A stretch of DNA of 27,462 bases from JBOGIF01 sp050742415 (lineage in GTDB: Bacteria; Actinomycetota; Acidimicrobiia; Acidimicrobiales; AC-14), in the NCBI GenBank assembly GCA_050742415.1, contig JBOGIF010000206.1:1-27462 (forward strand). Direction: 5' to 3'. The notes under the pieces were generated by a model, which worked only from the letters and a program-made list of their open reading frames with translations, did not search any database and had not been told where the DNA came from. This document shows positions 13,946-21,443 of this stretch, one piece after another; position 1 is the first letter of the stretch; each line of letters begins with the position of its first letter. A program made the position numbers and the translations under genes.

Positions 13946-14793
13946 CGGACGACCCGCCGGCCGGCGCGGGGGACCTGCGCTGGTGGCATGAGGTCGCCCT
14001 GGTGGCGGTGTTCTACGCGGTCTACAGCTTCATCCGCAACACCCAGGGCTCGGCGTCGGTCTCCGAGGCCCATGCCCTGCGCAACGCCCTGAGCATCGTC
14101 CGCATCGAGGAGGCATTGGGCCTCTACCGGGAGCGGGCGCTGCAGGGCGCCTTCCTCGGGTGGCGGGCGTTCATTGAGTTCTGGAACTTCTTCTACGGCA
14201 GCTTCCACTTCGTGGTGACGGTGTTCGCGTTGGTGTGGCTGTTCCGGCGGTTCCCCGACCGCTACCGGCGCTGGCGCAACACCCTCGCCGCTACCACCGC
14301 GCTGGCCCTCATCGGCTTCGCCGCCTTCCCGCTGATGCCGCCGCGGCTGATGCCCTCCCCCTACGGGTTCGTCGACACGCTGCGCGCCTACGGCAGCCCG
14401 TGGTCGTTCGAGTCCGGCCCGGTGAGCAAGGTGTCGAACCAGTTCGCGGCCATGCCGAGCCTGCACATGGCGTGGGCGGTGTGGAGCACGTTGGCGCTGC
14501 TGCCGGCCCTGCGCCGGACGCTGAGCAAGGTGATCGCTGCCGTCTACCCGTTCCTGACCCTCTTCGCCATCGTGGTCACCGCCAACCACTTCTTCCTCGA
14601 CGCCCTCGGGGGCCTGGCAGTGCTGGGGTTGGGAGCGCTCGCCGGCTTCGTTCTCGCGTCGGCCCGACCCATCCCTAGGATGAGCGCGTTCCGAAACGTG
14701 AGCAGTGGGAAGGAGACCCGAGCTGCAAGCTGCACACGTCACCGCGGTACCGAGTTCGCCAGGGCGCGAGACCGAGCGCCCGTCGGGCCCTAG
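13942..14793 (+). CDS. PAP2 / AUR1-like phosphatase-transferase (membrane)
   Basis: 283 residues, about six membrane helices. Phosphatase signatures: FPLMPPRLMP (about 129-138), MPSLHMAW (His175) and ANHFFLDALGG (His216, Asp220), as in inositolphosphotransferase/AUR1-type PAP2 proteins. It likely hydrolyses or transfers a lipid-linked phosphate at the outer membrane face. TTG start overlaps the upstream stop. The last 30 or so residues after PIPRMSAF look non-conserved, polar and Arg-rich, and overlap the start of the prenyl synthase gene by up to 89 bases. The true domain ends before that. Substrate is inferred only to be a (poly)prenyl or glycerolipid phosphate. Confidence 0.85.
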   Translation: MTDDPPAGAGDLRWWHEVALVAVFYAVYSFIRNTQGSASVSEAHALRNALSIVRIEEALGLYRERALQGAFLGWRAFIEFWNFFYGSFHFVVTVFALVWLFRRFPDRYRRWRNTLAATTALALIGFAAFPLMPPRLMPSPYGFVDTLRAYGSPWSFESGPVSKVSNQFAAMPSLHMAWAVWSTLALLPALRRTLSKVIAAVYPFLTLFAIVVTANHFFLDALGGLAVLGLGALAGFVLASARPIPRMSAFRNVSSGKETRAASCTRHRGTEFARARDRAPVGP

Positions 14794-15844
14794 CCGGGTC
14801 GCACCGCCGAGCCTGGCGGAGGTCGCGGCGAGGGTCGAGGCTCGAATATGCGCCCTGGTCGGCGACGAGCTGGCGCGATGGAGCAAGGTCGACGCCGAGC
14901 TGGCGCAGCCTTTCGAGGCGCTCCGGACGTTGGTCGCTGCTGGTGGCAAGCGCTTGCGTCCGGCGTTCTGCCACTGGGCGTGGGTGGGGGCGGGAGGCGA
15001 TCCCGGCGACGCGCGAGTGGTCGACGCCGGTGCCGCGCTGGAGCTGCTCCACACCTTCGCCCTCATCCACGACGACATCATGGACGGGTCGTCCACCCGG
15101 CGGGGCACCGATACGATCCATGTGCAGTTCGAGGCCACCCACGCCACCCGCGGCTGGCGGGGCGAGGGCCGGCGCTTCGGTGAGGGCGTGGGGATCCTCG
15201 CCGGTGACCTGGCCTTCGTCTACGCCGACCAGATGCTGGCCGGCGCTCCCCGCGCCGCCGCCGACGTCTTCACCGAGCTGCGGATCGAGGTCAACCTCGG
15301 CCAGTACCTGGACCTGGTCGGCACCGCCCGGGGTCGCGTGAGCGAGGAGGCGGCGCGGCGCATCTCGGTGTTCAAGAGCGGCAAGTACACGATCGAGCGT
15401 CCGCTGCACCTCGGCGCTGCCCTGGCCGGGCGGCTCGACGAGCTGGCCGAGCCGTTATCGGCCTACGGGCTGCCGCTGGGAGAGGCTTTCCAGCTCCGCG
15501 ACGATCTTCTCGGGGTGTTCGGCGACGCCTCCGTCACGGGCAAGCCCGTCGGCGAGGACCTGAGGGAGGGCAAGCCCACCGTGCTGTTCGCGTGCGCCGC
15601 CGAGCGGGCGCGGGGTGCGGAGGCGGCGGTGCTGGAACGTTACGGAGCGCCCGACCTGAGCGACCAGGAGGTGCGGGTGCTCCAGCAGGTGCTTAAGGAC
15701 ACGGGCGCGGTCGACCAGGTGGAGTCGAGCATCGACCTGCTGGTGAGCGAGGCGGTGCTGGCCATCGACGACGCACCCGTCACCGAGGAGGCCCGCCAGG
15801 CGCTGGCCGAGCTGGCCTGGTACGTGGCCGGCCGCGACAGATAG
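14705..15844 (+). CDS. crtE: Polyprenyl diphosphate synthase, probably GGPP synthase (CrtE)
   Basis: 379 residues from GTG. This is a trans-prenyltransferase joining IPP to allylic diphosphates. Hallmarks are GKRLRP (81-86), the first Asp-rich motif HDDIMD (122-127) with RRG after it, FKSGKYT, and the second motif RDDLLGVFGD (265-274). The next genes are crtI and crtB, so GGPP for phytoene is the likely product; longer chains cannot be excluded. Translation may really begin at CTG 14723, seven bases after AAGGAG, which would remove six residues. The gene overlaps the end of the PAP2-like gene; crtI follows eight bases after its stop. Confidence 0.9.
   Translation: MGRRPELQAAHVTAVPSSPGRETERPSGPSRVAPPSLAEVAARVEARICALVGDELARWSKVDAELAQPFEALRTLVAAGGKRLRPAFCHWAWVGAGGDPGDARVVDAGAALELLHTFALIHDDIMDGSSTRRGTDTIHVQFEATHATRGWRGEGRRFGEGVGILAGDLAFVYADQMLAGAPRAAADVFTELRIEVNLGQYLDLVGTARGRVSEEAARRISVFKSGKYTIERPLHLGAALAGRLDELAEPLSAYGLPLGEAFQLRDDLLGVFGDASVTGKPVGEDLREGKPTVLFACAAERARGAEAAVLERYGAPDLSDQEVRVLQQVLKDTGAVDQVESSIDLLVSEAVLAIDDAPVTEEARQALAELAWYVAGRDR
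14710..14715 (+). promoter_or_regulatory. Ribosome binding site favouring a CTG start for crtE
   Basis: AAGGAG, seven bases before in-frame CTG (14723-14725). The conventional GTG (14705) lies upstream of this site and has no ribosome binding site of its own. Confidence 0.45.
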
Positions 15845-15852
15845 GGGATCGG

Positions 15853-17331
15853 ATGCGAGTGATCGTGGTGGGGGCGGGGCTGGGAGGGCTCTCGGCCGCA
15901 TGTCATCTGAGCGGGCGGGGCCACGAGGTCGTGGTCCTCGAGCGCGAGGCCGGCCCGGGAGGCCGGGCGGGTCTGCTCGAGGAAAGCGGGTTCCGCATCG
16001 ACATCGGCCCCAGTGTCCTGACGATGACGGGGATCCTGTCGCGCACGTTCGCGGCCGCCGGCGCCGACATGGGCACCCACCTCAAGCTCTCGCCCGTCGA
16101 CCCCATGTACCGGGCGTGCTTCGCAGACGGCTCCGCGGTGCGGGTCCGCCACGGCCGTGAGGCGATGACGGCCGAGATCAACGAGACCTGCGGGCCCACC
16201 GAGGCGGCCGCGTTCGGCCGGTTCTGCGACTACCTGTCCGACCTCTACCGTCTCGAGCTGCCGCACTTCATCGATCGCAACTTCGACTCGCCCCTCGACC
16301 TGGCGTGGCCGCCGCAGCCCCTCGTGCGCCTGGTCAAGCTGGGCGGTTTCCGGCGGCTCTCCAATGTCGTGGCGTCGTACTTCGCCGACCCCCGGCTCCA
16401 GAAGCTGTTCTCCTTCCAGGCCATGTACGCCGGGCTGTCGCCGTTCGAGGCGTTCGCCATCTACTGCGTCATCACCTACATGGACACCGTCGAGGGCGTT
16501 TACTTCCCGGAGGGCGGCATGCACGCCGTGCCCGTAGCGCTCGCCGCGGCGGCCGAGAAGGCCGGGGTGTCGTTCCGCTACGGGGCCACCGTCGAGCGGG
16601 TGGAGCGCACGGGCGCCGACGGCCCGGTGAAGGGCGTGCGGCTCGCCGGCGGCGATGTGGTGACCGCCGACGCCGTCGTGCTGAACCCCGACCTCCCGGT
16701 GGCCTACCGCGAGCTCCTCCCCGGCGTGAAGGCGCCGCTGTCGACCCGCCGGGGGAACTACTCGCCGTCGTGCGCCCTGTGGGTCGCGGGCGTCGAAGGT
16801 GAGCTGCCGGCCGACGCCGCCCACCACAACATCCACTTCGGCAACGCGTGGGAGACGGCGTTCGAGGCCCTGCTGAAGCGCGGGGTCAACATGCCCGACC
16901 CCTCGATGCTCGTCACCAGCGCCACGTCCTCGGAGCCGGGTCTGGCCCCGGACGGCTGCATATCGCTCTACGTGCTGGAGCCCACGCCAAACCTCGACGG
17001 AAAGGTCGACTGGGCGAGGACGCGGGACAAGTTCAAGGAGGGGCTGATCGCCAGGGTGGCGGCTGCCGGCTACCCGACCTCCAACGTGCGCGTCGAGCGG
17101 TTCCTCGACCCCACCGACTGGGAGCGGATGGGAATGGAGCGGGGAACGCCGTTCGCCCTGGCCCACAACTTCTTCCAGACGGGGCCGTTCCGGCCCAACA
17201 ACGTCACGCGCAAGGCGCCGGGCGTCGTCTTCGTGGGGTCGGGGACGGTCCCCGGTGTGGGCGTGCCGATGGTGCTGCTGTCGGGCCGCCTGGCTGCCGA
17301 CCGCGTCGACCAGCTGGCCGCGGCGAAATAG
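15853..17331 (+). CDS. crtI: Phytoene desaturase CrtI
   Basis: 492 residues. A FAD-dependent desaturase expected to turn phytoene into lycopene (or a less desaturated intermediate) at the membrane. The N-terminal dinucleotide fold is VVGAGLGGLSAA (5-16), followed by GGRAGLLEE.GF..D.GPS (about 41-57). Central YFPEGGMHAVPVAL and C-terminal PGVGVPMVLLSGRLAAD are the CrtI family signatures. The C-terminal FAD region is complete. ATG start. crtB begins 13 bases after its stop. Confidence 0.95.
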   Translation: MRVIVVGAGLGGLSAACHLSGRGHEVVVLEREAGPGGRAGLLEESGFRIDIGPSVLTMTGILSRTFAAAGADMGTHLKLSPVDPMYRACFADGSAVRVRHGREAMTAEINETCGPTEAAAFGRFCDYLSDLYRLELPHFIDRNFDSPLDLAWPPQPLVRLVKLGGFRRLSNVVASYFADPRLQKLFSFQAMYAGLSPFEAFAIYCVITYMDTVEGVYFPEGGMHAVPVALAAAAEKAGVSFRYGATVERVERTGADGPVKGVRLAGGDVVTADAVVLNPDLPVAYRELLPGVKAPLSTRRGNYSPSCALWVAGVEGELPADAAHHNIHFGNAWETAFEALLKRGVNMPDPSMLVTSATSSEPGLAPDGCISLYVLEPTPNLDGKVDWARTRDKFKEGLIARVAAAGYPTSNVRVERFLDPTDWERMGMERGTPFALAHNFFQTGPFRPNNVTRKAPGVVFVGSGTVPGVGVPMVLLSGRLAADRVDQLAAAK

Positions 17332-17343
17332 GGGCCGCTTCAC

Positions 17344-18201
17344 ATGGCCGCGGAGGTAGTGACGCTCGACGCTTCCTATGCCCGCTGCAAGGAGCTGAAC
17401 CGGCGTTACGGCACCACCTACTACTGGTCCACCTACTTGCTGCCGAAGGTCAAGCGCCATCACGTCCACGCCCTCTACGGCTTCTGCCGCTACGCCGACG
17501 ACATCGTCGACGACCTCGGCTCCGTCGCCACCGCGGACGAGCGCCAGGTCGCCTTGGCCGATTTCGGCGGGCGCTTCTTCGCCGACCTCGAACGCGGCGT
17601 CTCCGACGACCTCGTGCTGCGGGCCGTGGTCCATACCGTGCGGGCGTTCGGGATCGACCCCGACTGCTTCCGCCGCTTTCTGCGGTCGATGGCGATGGAC
17701 TTCACGACCGAGACGTACGAGACGTTCGACGACCTCCTCGACTACATGGACGGCTCGGCGGCGGTGATAGGCGAGATGATGCTGCCGATCCTGGAGCCGA
17801 CGAGCCCAGAGGCTTTCGGCCACGCCCGCGACCTGGGCATCGCCTTCCAGCTGTCGAACTTCCTGCGCGACGTGGCCGAGGATCTCGATCGCGGTCGGGT
17901 GTACATCCCGCAGGAGGACATCAAGGCGTTCGACGCCGACCCGTGGTCGCGCCGGTGTACGCCGGCGTGGCGCGACCTGATGGCCTTCGAGATCGCCCGC
18001 ACCCGCCGCTACTACGACTCCGCCGACCTCGGCGTGCCCATGCTGCCGCCGGTCTCGGCCCGGTGCATCCGAGGCGCCCGGGTGCTGTACTCCGGGATCC
18101 TCGACCAGATCGAGGCCGCCGGCTACGACGTGTTCTCCACGCGAGTGCGGGTGCCTACCTGGAAGAAGTTGGCCGTGGCCCACCGGGTGACGCGCCCCTG
18201 A
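17344..18201 (+). CDS. crtB: Phytoene synthase CrtB
   Basis: 285 residues. It condenses two GGPP to phytoene, the first carotenoid-specific step. The squalene/phytoene synthase motifs are present: YWSTYLLP, FCRYADDIVDD (48-57, first Asp-rich site) and GIAFQLSNFLRDVAEDLDRGRVYIP (second site DVAED at 176-180). Length is slightly below the family's 300-320, consistent with a compact C-terminus. ATG start 13 bases after crtI. The stop overlaps a possible CTG start of the next gene (CTGA at 18198-18201). Confidence 0.95.
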   Translation: MAAEVVTLDASYARCKELNRRYGTTYYWSTYLLPKVKRHHVHALYGFCRYADDIVDDLGSVATADERQVALADFGGRFFADLERGVSDDLVLRAVVHTVRAFGIDPDCFRRFLRSMAMDFTTETYETFDDLLDYMDGSAAVIGEMMLPILEPTSPEAFGHARDLGIAFQLSNFLRDVAEDLDRGRVYIPQEDIKAFDADPWSRRCTPAWRDLMAFEIARTRRYYDSADLGVPMLPPVSARCIRGARVLYSGILDQIEAAGYDVFSTRVRVPTWKKLAVAHRVTRP

Positions 18202-18233
18202 GGTCGGCCAGCAAGGCGCGCCTCGGCGCCTTC

Positions 18234-18956
18234 ATGGCGCTGGTGGTGGTGGGCGCGCCGGCGTTCATCCTGGGGGGCCGCTCCTGGGTCCACGCCGTCG
18301 ACGCCGACGAGGCGGTGGCGCGCTTCCGCGCCGCGGGCGAGCCGGCGGCGAGGCCGGCGGCGGGCCTGCCCGTACCGGGCGTCTACCGCTACCGCACGAC
18401 CGGCGGGGAGCGGATCTCTTTCCTCGAGTACCGCCGCGAGTACAGCCCGGTCACGACGCGCATCGTCACCCGCCGGGGGTGCGGCGTGAGGGAGGAGCAA
18501 CCGTTCCTGGTCCAGCACGTGGAGTACTACGACCGCTGCGGCGGCCGGCTGGTGAGCTACGGCACCGACATCGCCTACTGGTGGACCCACGGCACCCAGG
18601 ACTTCACCTGCGCCGGAGGCTCCTTCGACGGGTCGGGGATGGCGGCGGGCGACGAGGTGCGTTGGGAGTGCTCCGACGAGGACACCAGAGCGAGCCAGAC
18701 CACCGAGTACGTCGCCGACGAGGATGTGGAGGTCGACGGTCGCCACCTGCCAGCGCGCCACATCAAATGGACGACCGTGTTCAGCGGAGCCACGTCCGGG
18801 GCAGCCGTGGTCGACGACTGGTTCGATCCCGCCACTGGCCTGGTGCTGAAGGAGTCGCGCAACATCGCGCTGCGCGTGGGCTCGCCCTTCATCGGTAGCG
18901 TCGGCTACATCGACGTGTCGACCTACGTCCTGCTGTCGACCACGCCCCTGCGCTGA
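18234..18956 (+). CDS. Exported protein of unknown function, Cys-containing beta-rich domain
   Basis: 240 residues from ATG 18234. CTG at 18198, overlapping the crtB stop as CTGA, is an alternative that would add 12 residues with Arg and Lys ahead of the hydrophobic stretch and give a better signal anchor. After the N-terminal helix (MALVVVGAPAFILGG) the chain is extracytoplasmic. It starts PGVYRYRTTGGERISF, contains repeated polar beta-type segments, and has four Cys in small motifs (RRGCGV, DRCGG, FTCAGG, WECSD), suggesting two disulfides. I recall similar actinobacterial proteins with the pattern GVY-Y-TTG-E and GCG but no assigned function. Position directly after crtEIB suggests co-transcription, not a carotenoid role. 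The downstream gene is convergent. Confidence 0.8.
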   Translation: MALVVVGAPAFILGGRSWVHAVDADEAVARFRAAGEPAARPAAGLPVPGVYRYRTTGGERISFLEYRREYSPVTTRIVTRRGCGVREEQPFLVQHVEYYDRCGGRLVSYGTDIAYWWTHGTQDFTCAGGSFDGSGMAAGDEVRWECSDEDTRASQTTEYVADEDVEVDGRHLPARHIKWTTVFSGATSGAAVVDDWFDPATGLVLKESRNIALRVGSPFIGSVGYIDVSTYVLLSTTPLR

Positions 18957-19002
18957 CCCGTTTACCCTCGTCTCTCCGCAGTTGTCCCGGACATCGGGGG
19001 GA

Positions 19003-20001
19003 CTACTGCTGGAAGAGAACCGGTCGTCCCTTCCAGGCGACCGGTTGTCCGGTAGCGGCCCGCCACCGGCTCTCCAGGTAAAGCAAGGCCAGCCCGGCGC
19101 GGGCCACCGGCGCCAGTAGCCCGTAGAGGGGGTTTTGCCCGGCGACGGCGCGTCCGCCGGCGCTCACGACCATGGCTGCCCACGGGCGCGTGGTGGCTAC
19201 GGGGGCGAGCAGCCAGGCCAGGTGGGGGAGAGCCTTGGGATGGAGGCCGGCCTGGTTCTTCACCAGCCCCGCCCGGAGGTCGGCCAGCCCCTCGTACATG
19301 CGGGCGGTCATCAGCTTGGGCGCCAACCGGGCATCGTGGCCGCCCAGGAGGCGGGCGAGATCGCGGTCGTCGACGACCGACCCCCGCACCCGCTCGTGGG
19401 CATGGCCCCCGGCCGCCTCGTAGGCGTCTCGTCTCACCAGGAAGCACTGGCCGCCGGCAAACTCCGGCGGCAGGCCTTCCTGCACCAGAGCGAGACCCAG
19501 CTCCACCAGCAATGCCCGTTCCCAGAACGACCGGCACTCCAGGCCGCCGGCGATGCTGGTCGACGAGGAGCGGGTGGCGGCGGCCATGCTGGCCAGCGCC
19601 GCGGGATGGAGGACGACATCGGCGTCCACGAACGCCAGCCACTCATTAGCAGCACCTTCGGCGCCGGCCGCACAGGCCCGCGGCTTGCCGAGCCAACCGG
19701 CAGGCGGGTCATCGTCGAGGCGGATCACCTGGGCTCCGGTGGCGGCGGCCACCTCCTCGGTGCCGTCCGACGAGGCGTCGTCGACCACGACCACCGCGGT
19801 GGCCTGGGGGAGGACCGAGGCGACGCATCGGCCGATCTTGGCTACCTCGTTGCGGGCCGGGATCACGACCCGGACGTCGATGGACGGGGCTGTCGGATCC
19901 GGGGCCAGGAACCGCCGGGCGGCCGATCCCATCCGTGCCAGCCCGGCCAGGCTCGCCAGGTTCGCGACGCTTACTGCCCGAGCTCTCCGCGTGGGACCCA
20001 C
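19003..20001 (-). CDS. Family-2 glycosyltransferase, CrtQ/HpnB-like
   Basis: 332 residues. The GT-A core has VVIPARNE (45-52), DDASSDGT (74-81), GWLGKPRAC (102-110) and the metal-binding DAD in FVDADVV (125-131), followed by QCFLVRR. The C-terminal helices are moderately hydrophobic. The GWxGKxxA block is typical of CrtQ (carotenoid-acid glycosylation) and HpnB (hopanoid-associated) transferases. Beside crtE-I-B and crtYcd, a carotenoid or other isoprenoid acceptor is a fair inference, with UDP-glucose as a possible donor. GTG start at 19999-20001 has no Shine-Dalgarno; the 22-base gap to the divergent gene carries a shared 18-base motif. Confidence 0.85.
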   Translation of the reverse strand: MGPTRRARAVSVANLASLAGLARMGSAARRFLAPDPTAPSIDVRVVIPARNEVAKIGRCVASVLPQATAVVVVDDASSDGTEEVAAATGAQVIRLDDDPPAGWLGKPRACAAGAEGAANEWLAFVDADVVLHPAALASMAAATRSSSTSIAGGLECRSFWERALLVELGLALVQEGLPPEFAGGQCFLVRRDAYEAAGGHAHERVRGSVVDDRDLARLLGGHDARLAPKLMTARMYEGLADLRAGLVKNQAGLHPKALPHLAWLLAPVATTRPWAAMVVSAGGRAVAGQNPLYGLLAPVARAGLALLYLESRWRAATGQPVAWKGRPVLFQQ

Positions 20002-20005
20002 CGCT

Positions 20006-20023
20006 CAGGTGTAATTGCGCGGA
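20006..20023. repeat. 18-base motif, copy 2 (CAGGTGTAATTGCGCGGA)
   Basis: Fills nearly all of the 22-base gap between two divergent genes. It matches 17 of 18 bases at 10616-10633. Read plus, TAATTG lies six bases before ATG 20024. Read minus, TACACC lies six bases before GTG 20001. It may therefore hold both -10 elements. Confidence 0.4.
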
Positions 20024-20746
20024 ATGATGGGTGGGATGGGTGGGGGCGGGAAGTCGGGTGACGAGCACCTTCGCGACTGGGCCGAGCTGCACATGACGCA
20101 GCCTCCGGCCGGGTTCGTCGGCGGGTGGCTGCGGGCGACGGCGTCGGTGGCGCGGCTGCTGGCCCGCGCCGGGATCTCGCCGAACGCCGTCACAATCGCC
20201 GCGGTGGTGGCCGCGTTCGGCGCCGTCCCGTTGGCCATGGTCGACGGTTGGCTCGGGCCGGCCGGGGCGTGCGTCGCCATCACCGTGTCGGGCCTGCTCG
20301 ACGGCCTCGACGGCGCGGTGGCGGTGCAGGCCGGGCGCACCACCGCCGTCGGGTACCTGCTCGACTCAGCGCTCGACCGGCTGGCCGACGTCGCTCTGGT
20401 GGTGGCGTTGGCCGTCGTGGCCGGCAGGAGCTCGGGCAGCGCCGCGGCCGGGGAGCTGGCCGTCGCCGCCGTGGGGGTCACGTGGTGGCTGGAGTACGTG
20501 CGGGCGCGGGCGTCGTTGGCCGCGCCGCCCGACCGCCAGGTGGTGACGCCGGGGGAACGTCCCACCCGTATCGTCCTGGCCGCCGTCGGCGCGGGATTGC
20601 CTTCGCTGGCCCTGGCCGCGCTGTGGGGCCAGGTGGTCATCGTGGGAGCGTCGGCGCTGTTCCTGTTTGTGTGGTCGATCCGCCGTCTCGCCCGCCACGA
20701 CTCCGCCCGGCCTCCCGCTGCCGGGCCGCCCGCTCCCACAGCATGA
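20024..20746 (+). CDS. CDP-alcohol phosphatidyltransferase family protein
   Basis: About 240 residues, with five or six membrane helices. The family motif DGxxARx8Gx3Dx3D appears as DGAVAV, then eight residues, G, YLL, D, SAL, D: all four Asp and both Gly are kept, but the usual Arg is Val. Such enzymes move a phosphatidyl or phospho-alcohol group from a CDP-linked donor onto an alcohol such as inositol phosphate or glycerol phosphate; the substrate is not clear here. The N-terminus is Gly/Met-rich, leaving four possible starts (TTG 20015, ATG 20024, 20027, 20036). The 3' end overlaps crtYd on the other strand by 110 bases. Confidence 0.87.
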   Translation: MMGGMGGGGKSGDEHLRDWAELHMTQPPAGFVGGWLRATASVARLLARAGISPNAVTIAAVVAAFGAVPLAMVDGWLGPAGACVAITVSGLLDGLDGAVAVQAGRTTAVGYLLDSALDRLADVALVVALAVVAGRSSGSAAAGELAVAAVGVTWWLEYVRARASLAAPPDRQVVTPGERPTRIVLAAVGAGLPSLALAALWGQVVIVGASALFLFVWSIRRLARHDSARPPAAGPPAPTA

Positions 20747-21017
20747 TCGTGAGGGCGATCAGCGCGAAGCCGAAGAGATAGTCCTCGACGGGCACGTCGA
20801 AGGGCACCCGCCAACCGCTGAACTCCTCCGGCGCGTAGAGGACGATGGGGGCCGACAGCTTGGTGAGCCAGCCGTCGACCAGCACCTGGAAGAAGATCAC
20901 GATCGCGTAGGCGATCCAGAACCGAGCGGTCGTGAAGATCCCGGTGCGCAGCCAGAGCAGCTCGACCACCACCACCGCCACCACGCCGGCGATCGAGGCG
21001 ATCGTGTACTCAGGCAT
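20637..21017 (-). CDS. crtYd: Lycopene cyclase subunit CrtYd-like
   Basis: 126 residues with three membrane helices. Together with the upstream gene it forms a heterodimeric carotenoid cyclase. The signature is PVEDYLFGF after FDV, matching the acidic PxE(E/D)xxF motif essential in these cyclases; WRVPFDVP before it is also typical. ATG at 21015-21017 lies five bases after the crtYc stop; the longer upstream frame is a crtYc shadow. After MLWERAARQ the tail is hydrophilic (Arg/Gly/Thr) and lies wholly within the region overlapping the convergent CDP-alcohol transferase gene. It could make beta or epsilon rings; sequence alone does not tell which. Confidence 0.88.
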   Translation of the reverse strand: MPEYTIASIAGVVAVVVVELLWLRTGIFTTARFWIAYAIVIFFQVLVDGWLTKLSAPIVLYAPEEFSGWRVPFDVPVEDYLFGFALIALTIMLWERAARQREAGRSRGGRDGGSTTQTGTAPTLPR

Positions 21018-21022
21018 CTGGG

Positions 21023-21376
21023 TCAGCGCCCGACCAGGCGCCTGAGCGTCGAGCGGATGTCGTCGCGCTCGTTCAGCACCCGGCGCACGGCCTCGTACGT
21101 GAGCAGGCTGCAGATGGGGATGACCACGAAGAACGCCAGCTCCTCGACCGGGAGGTTGCCGGGAAGCTTCCAGCCGGTCACGTAGGCCGGGTTGTAGGTC
21201 CAATGGCCTCGGGCGATGGCCGCTATGTCCCACGCGGTGAAGATCGCTATGGGAACGGCCAACGCGGCCAGCAGGCGGCGCGGCCGGCGCCAGACACGGG
21301 CGCCCAGCAGCAGCTCGAGAGGAAGGGTGACCACCAAACAGAGCCCCATCAACGAGAGGTACTGGTAGCGGTCCAC
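21023..21376 (-). CDS. crtYc: Lycopene cyclase subunit CrtYc-like
   Basis: 117 residues, three membrane helices. It contains YQYLSLMGLCLVVTLPLE near the N-terminus, WDIAAIARGHWTYNP (about 49-63) and the acidic motif LPVEELAFFVVIP (about 74-86), all typical of the CrtYc half of actinobacterial lycopene cyclases. GTG start at 21374-21376. TAGCGT on the minus strand ends nine bases before it, a possible near-leaderless promoter in the 67-base gap shared with dxs. Confidence 0.9.
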   Translation of the reverse strand: MDRYQYLSLMGLCLVVTLPLELLLGARVWRRPRRLLAALAVPIAIFTAWDIAAIARGHWTYNPAYVTGWKLPGNLPVEELAFFVVIPICSLLTYEAVRRVLNERDDIRSTLRRLVGR

Positions 21377-21443
21377 GGGGCGCTCACGCTATCCGGCGCC
21401 GACTACATGGAAGGGTCGGAGCACGGGTAGCTTCGGGACCGGA
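21377..21443. promoter_or_regulatory. Divergent promoter region crtYc / dxs
   Basis: 67 bases. Candidate -10 elements are TAGCGT (21391-21386, minus, nine bases from the crtYc GTG) and TAGCTT (21428-21433, plus, ten bases from the dxs ATG). Neither gene has a good Shine-Dalgarno. Shared regulation of precursor supply and cyclisation is possible. Confidence 0.3.

Noticed and set aside
15640..18183. 847-codon open frame on the minus strand
   Set aside because: It lies antisense to crtE, crtI and crtB, is rich in His, Arg and Gly, and has no domain; a shadow of high third-position GC.
16848..18956. 702-codon plus-strand frame spanning crtI, crtB and the following gene
   Set aside because: Only its last 240 or so codons are protein-like (the exported protein); the rest is out of frame with crtI and crtB.
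18957..19002. Possible terminator between the exported protein and the glycosyltransferase
   Set aside because: No hairpin with a T run found by eye.
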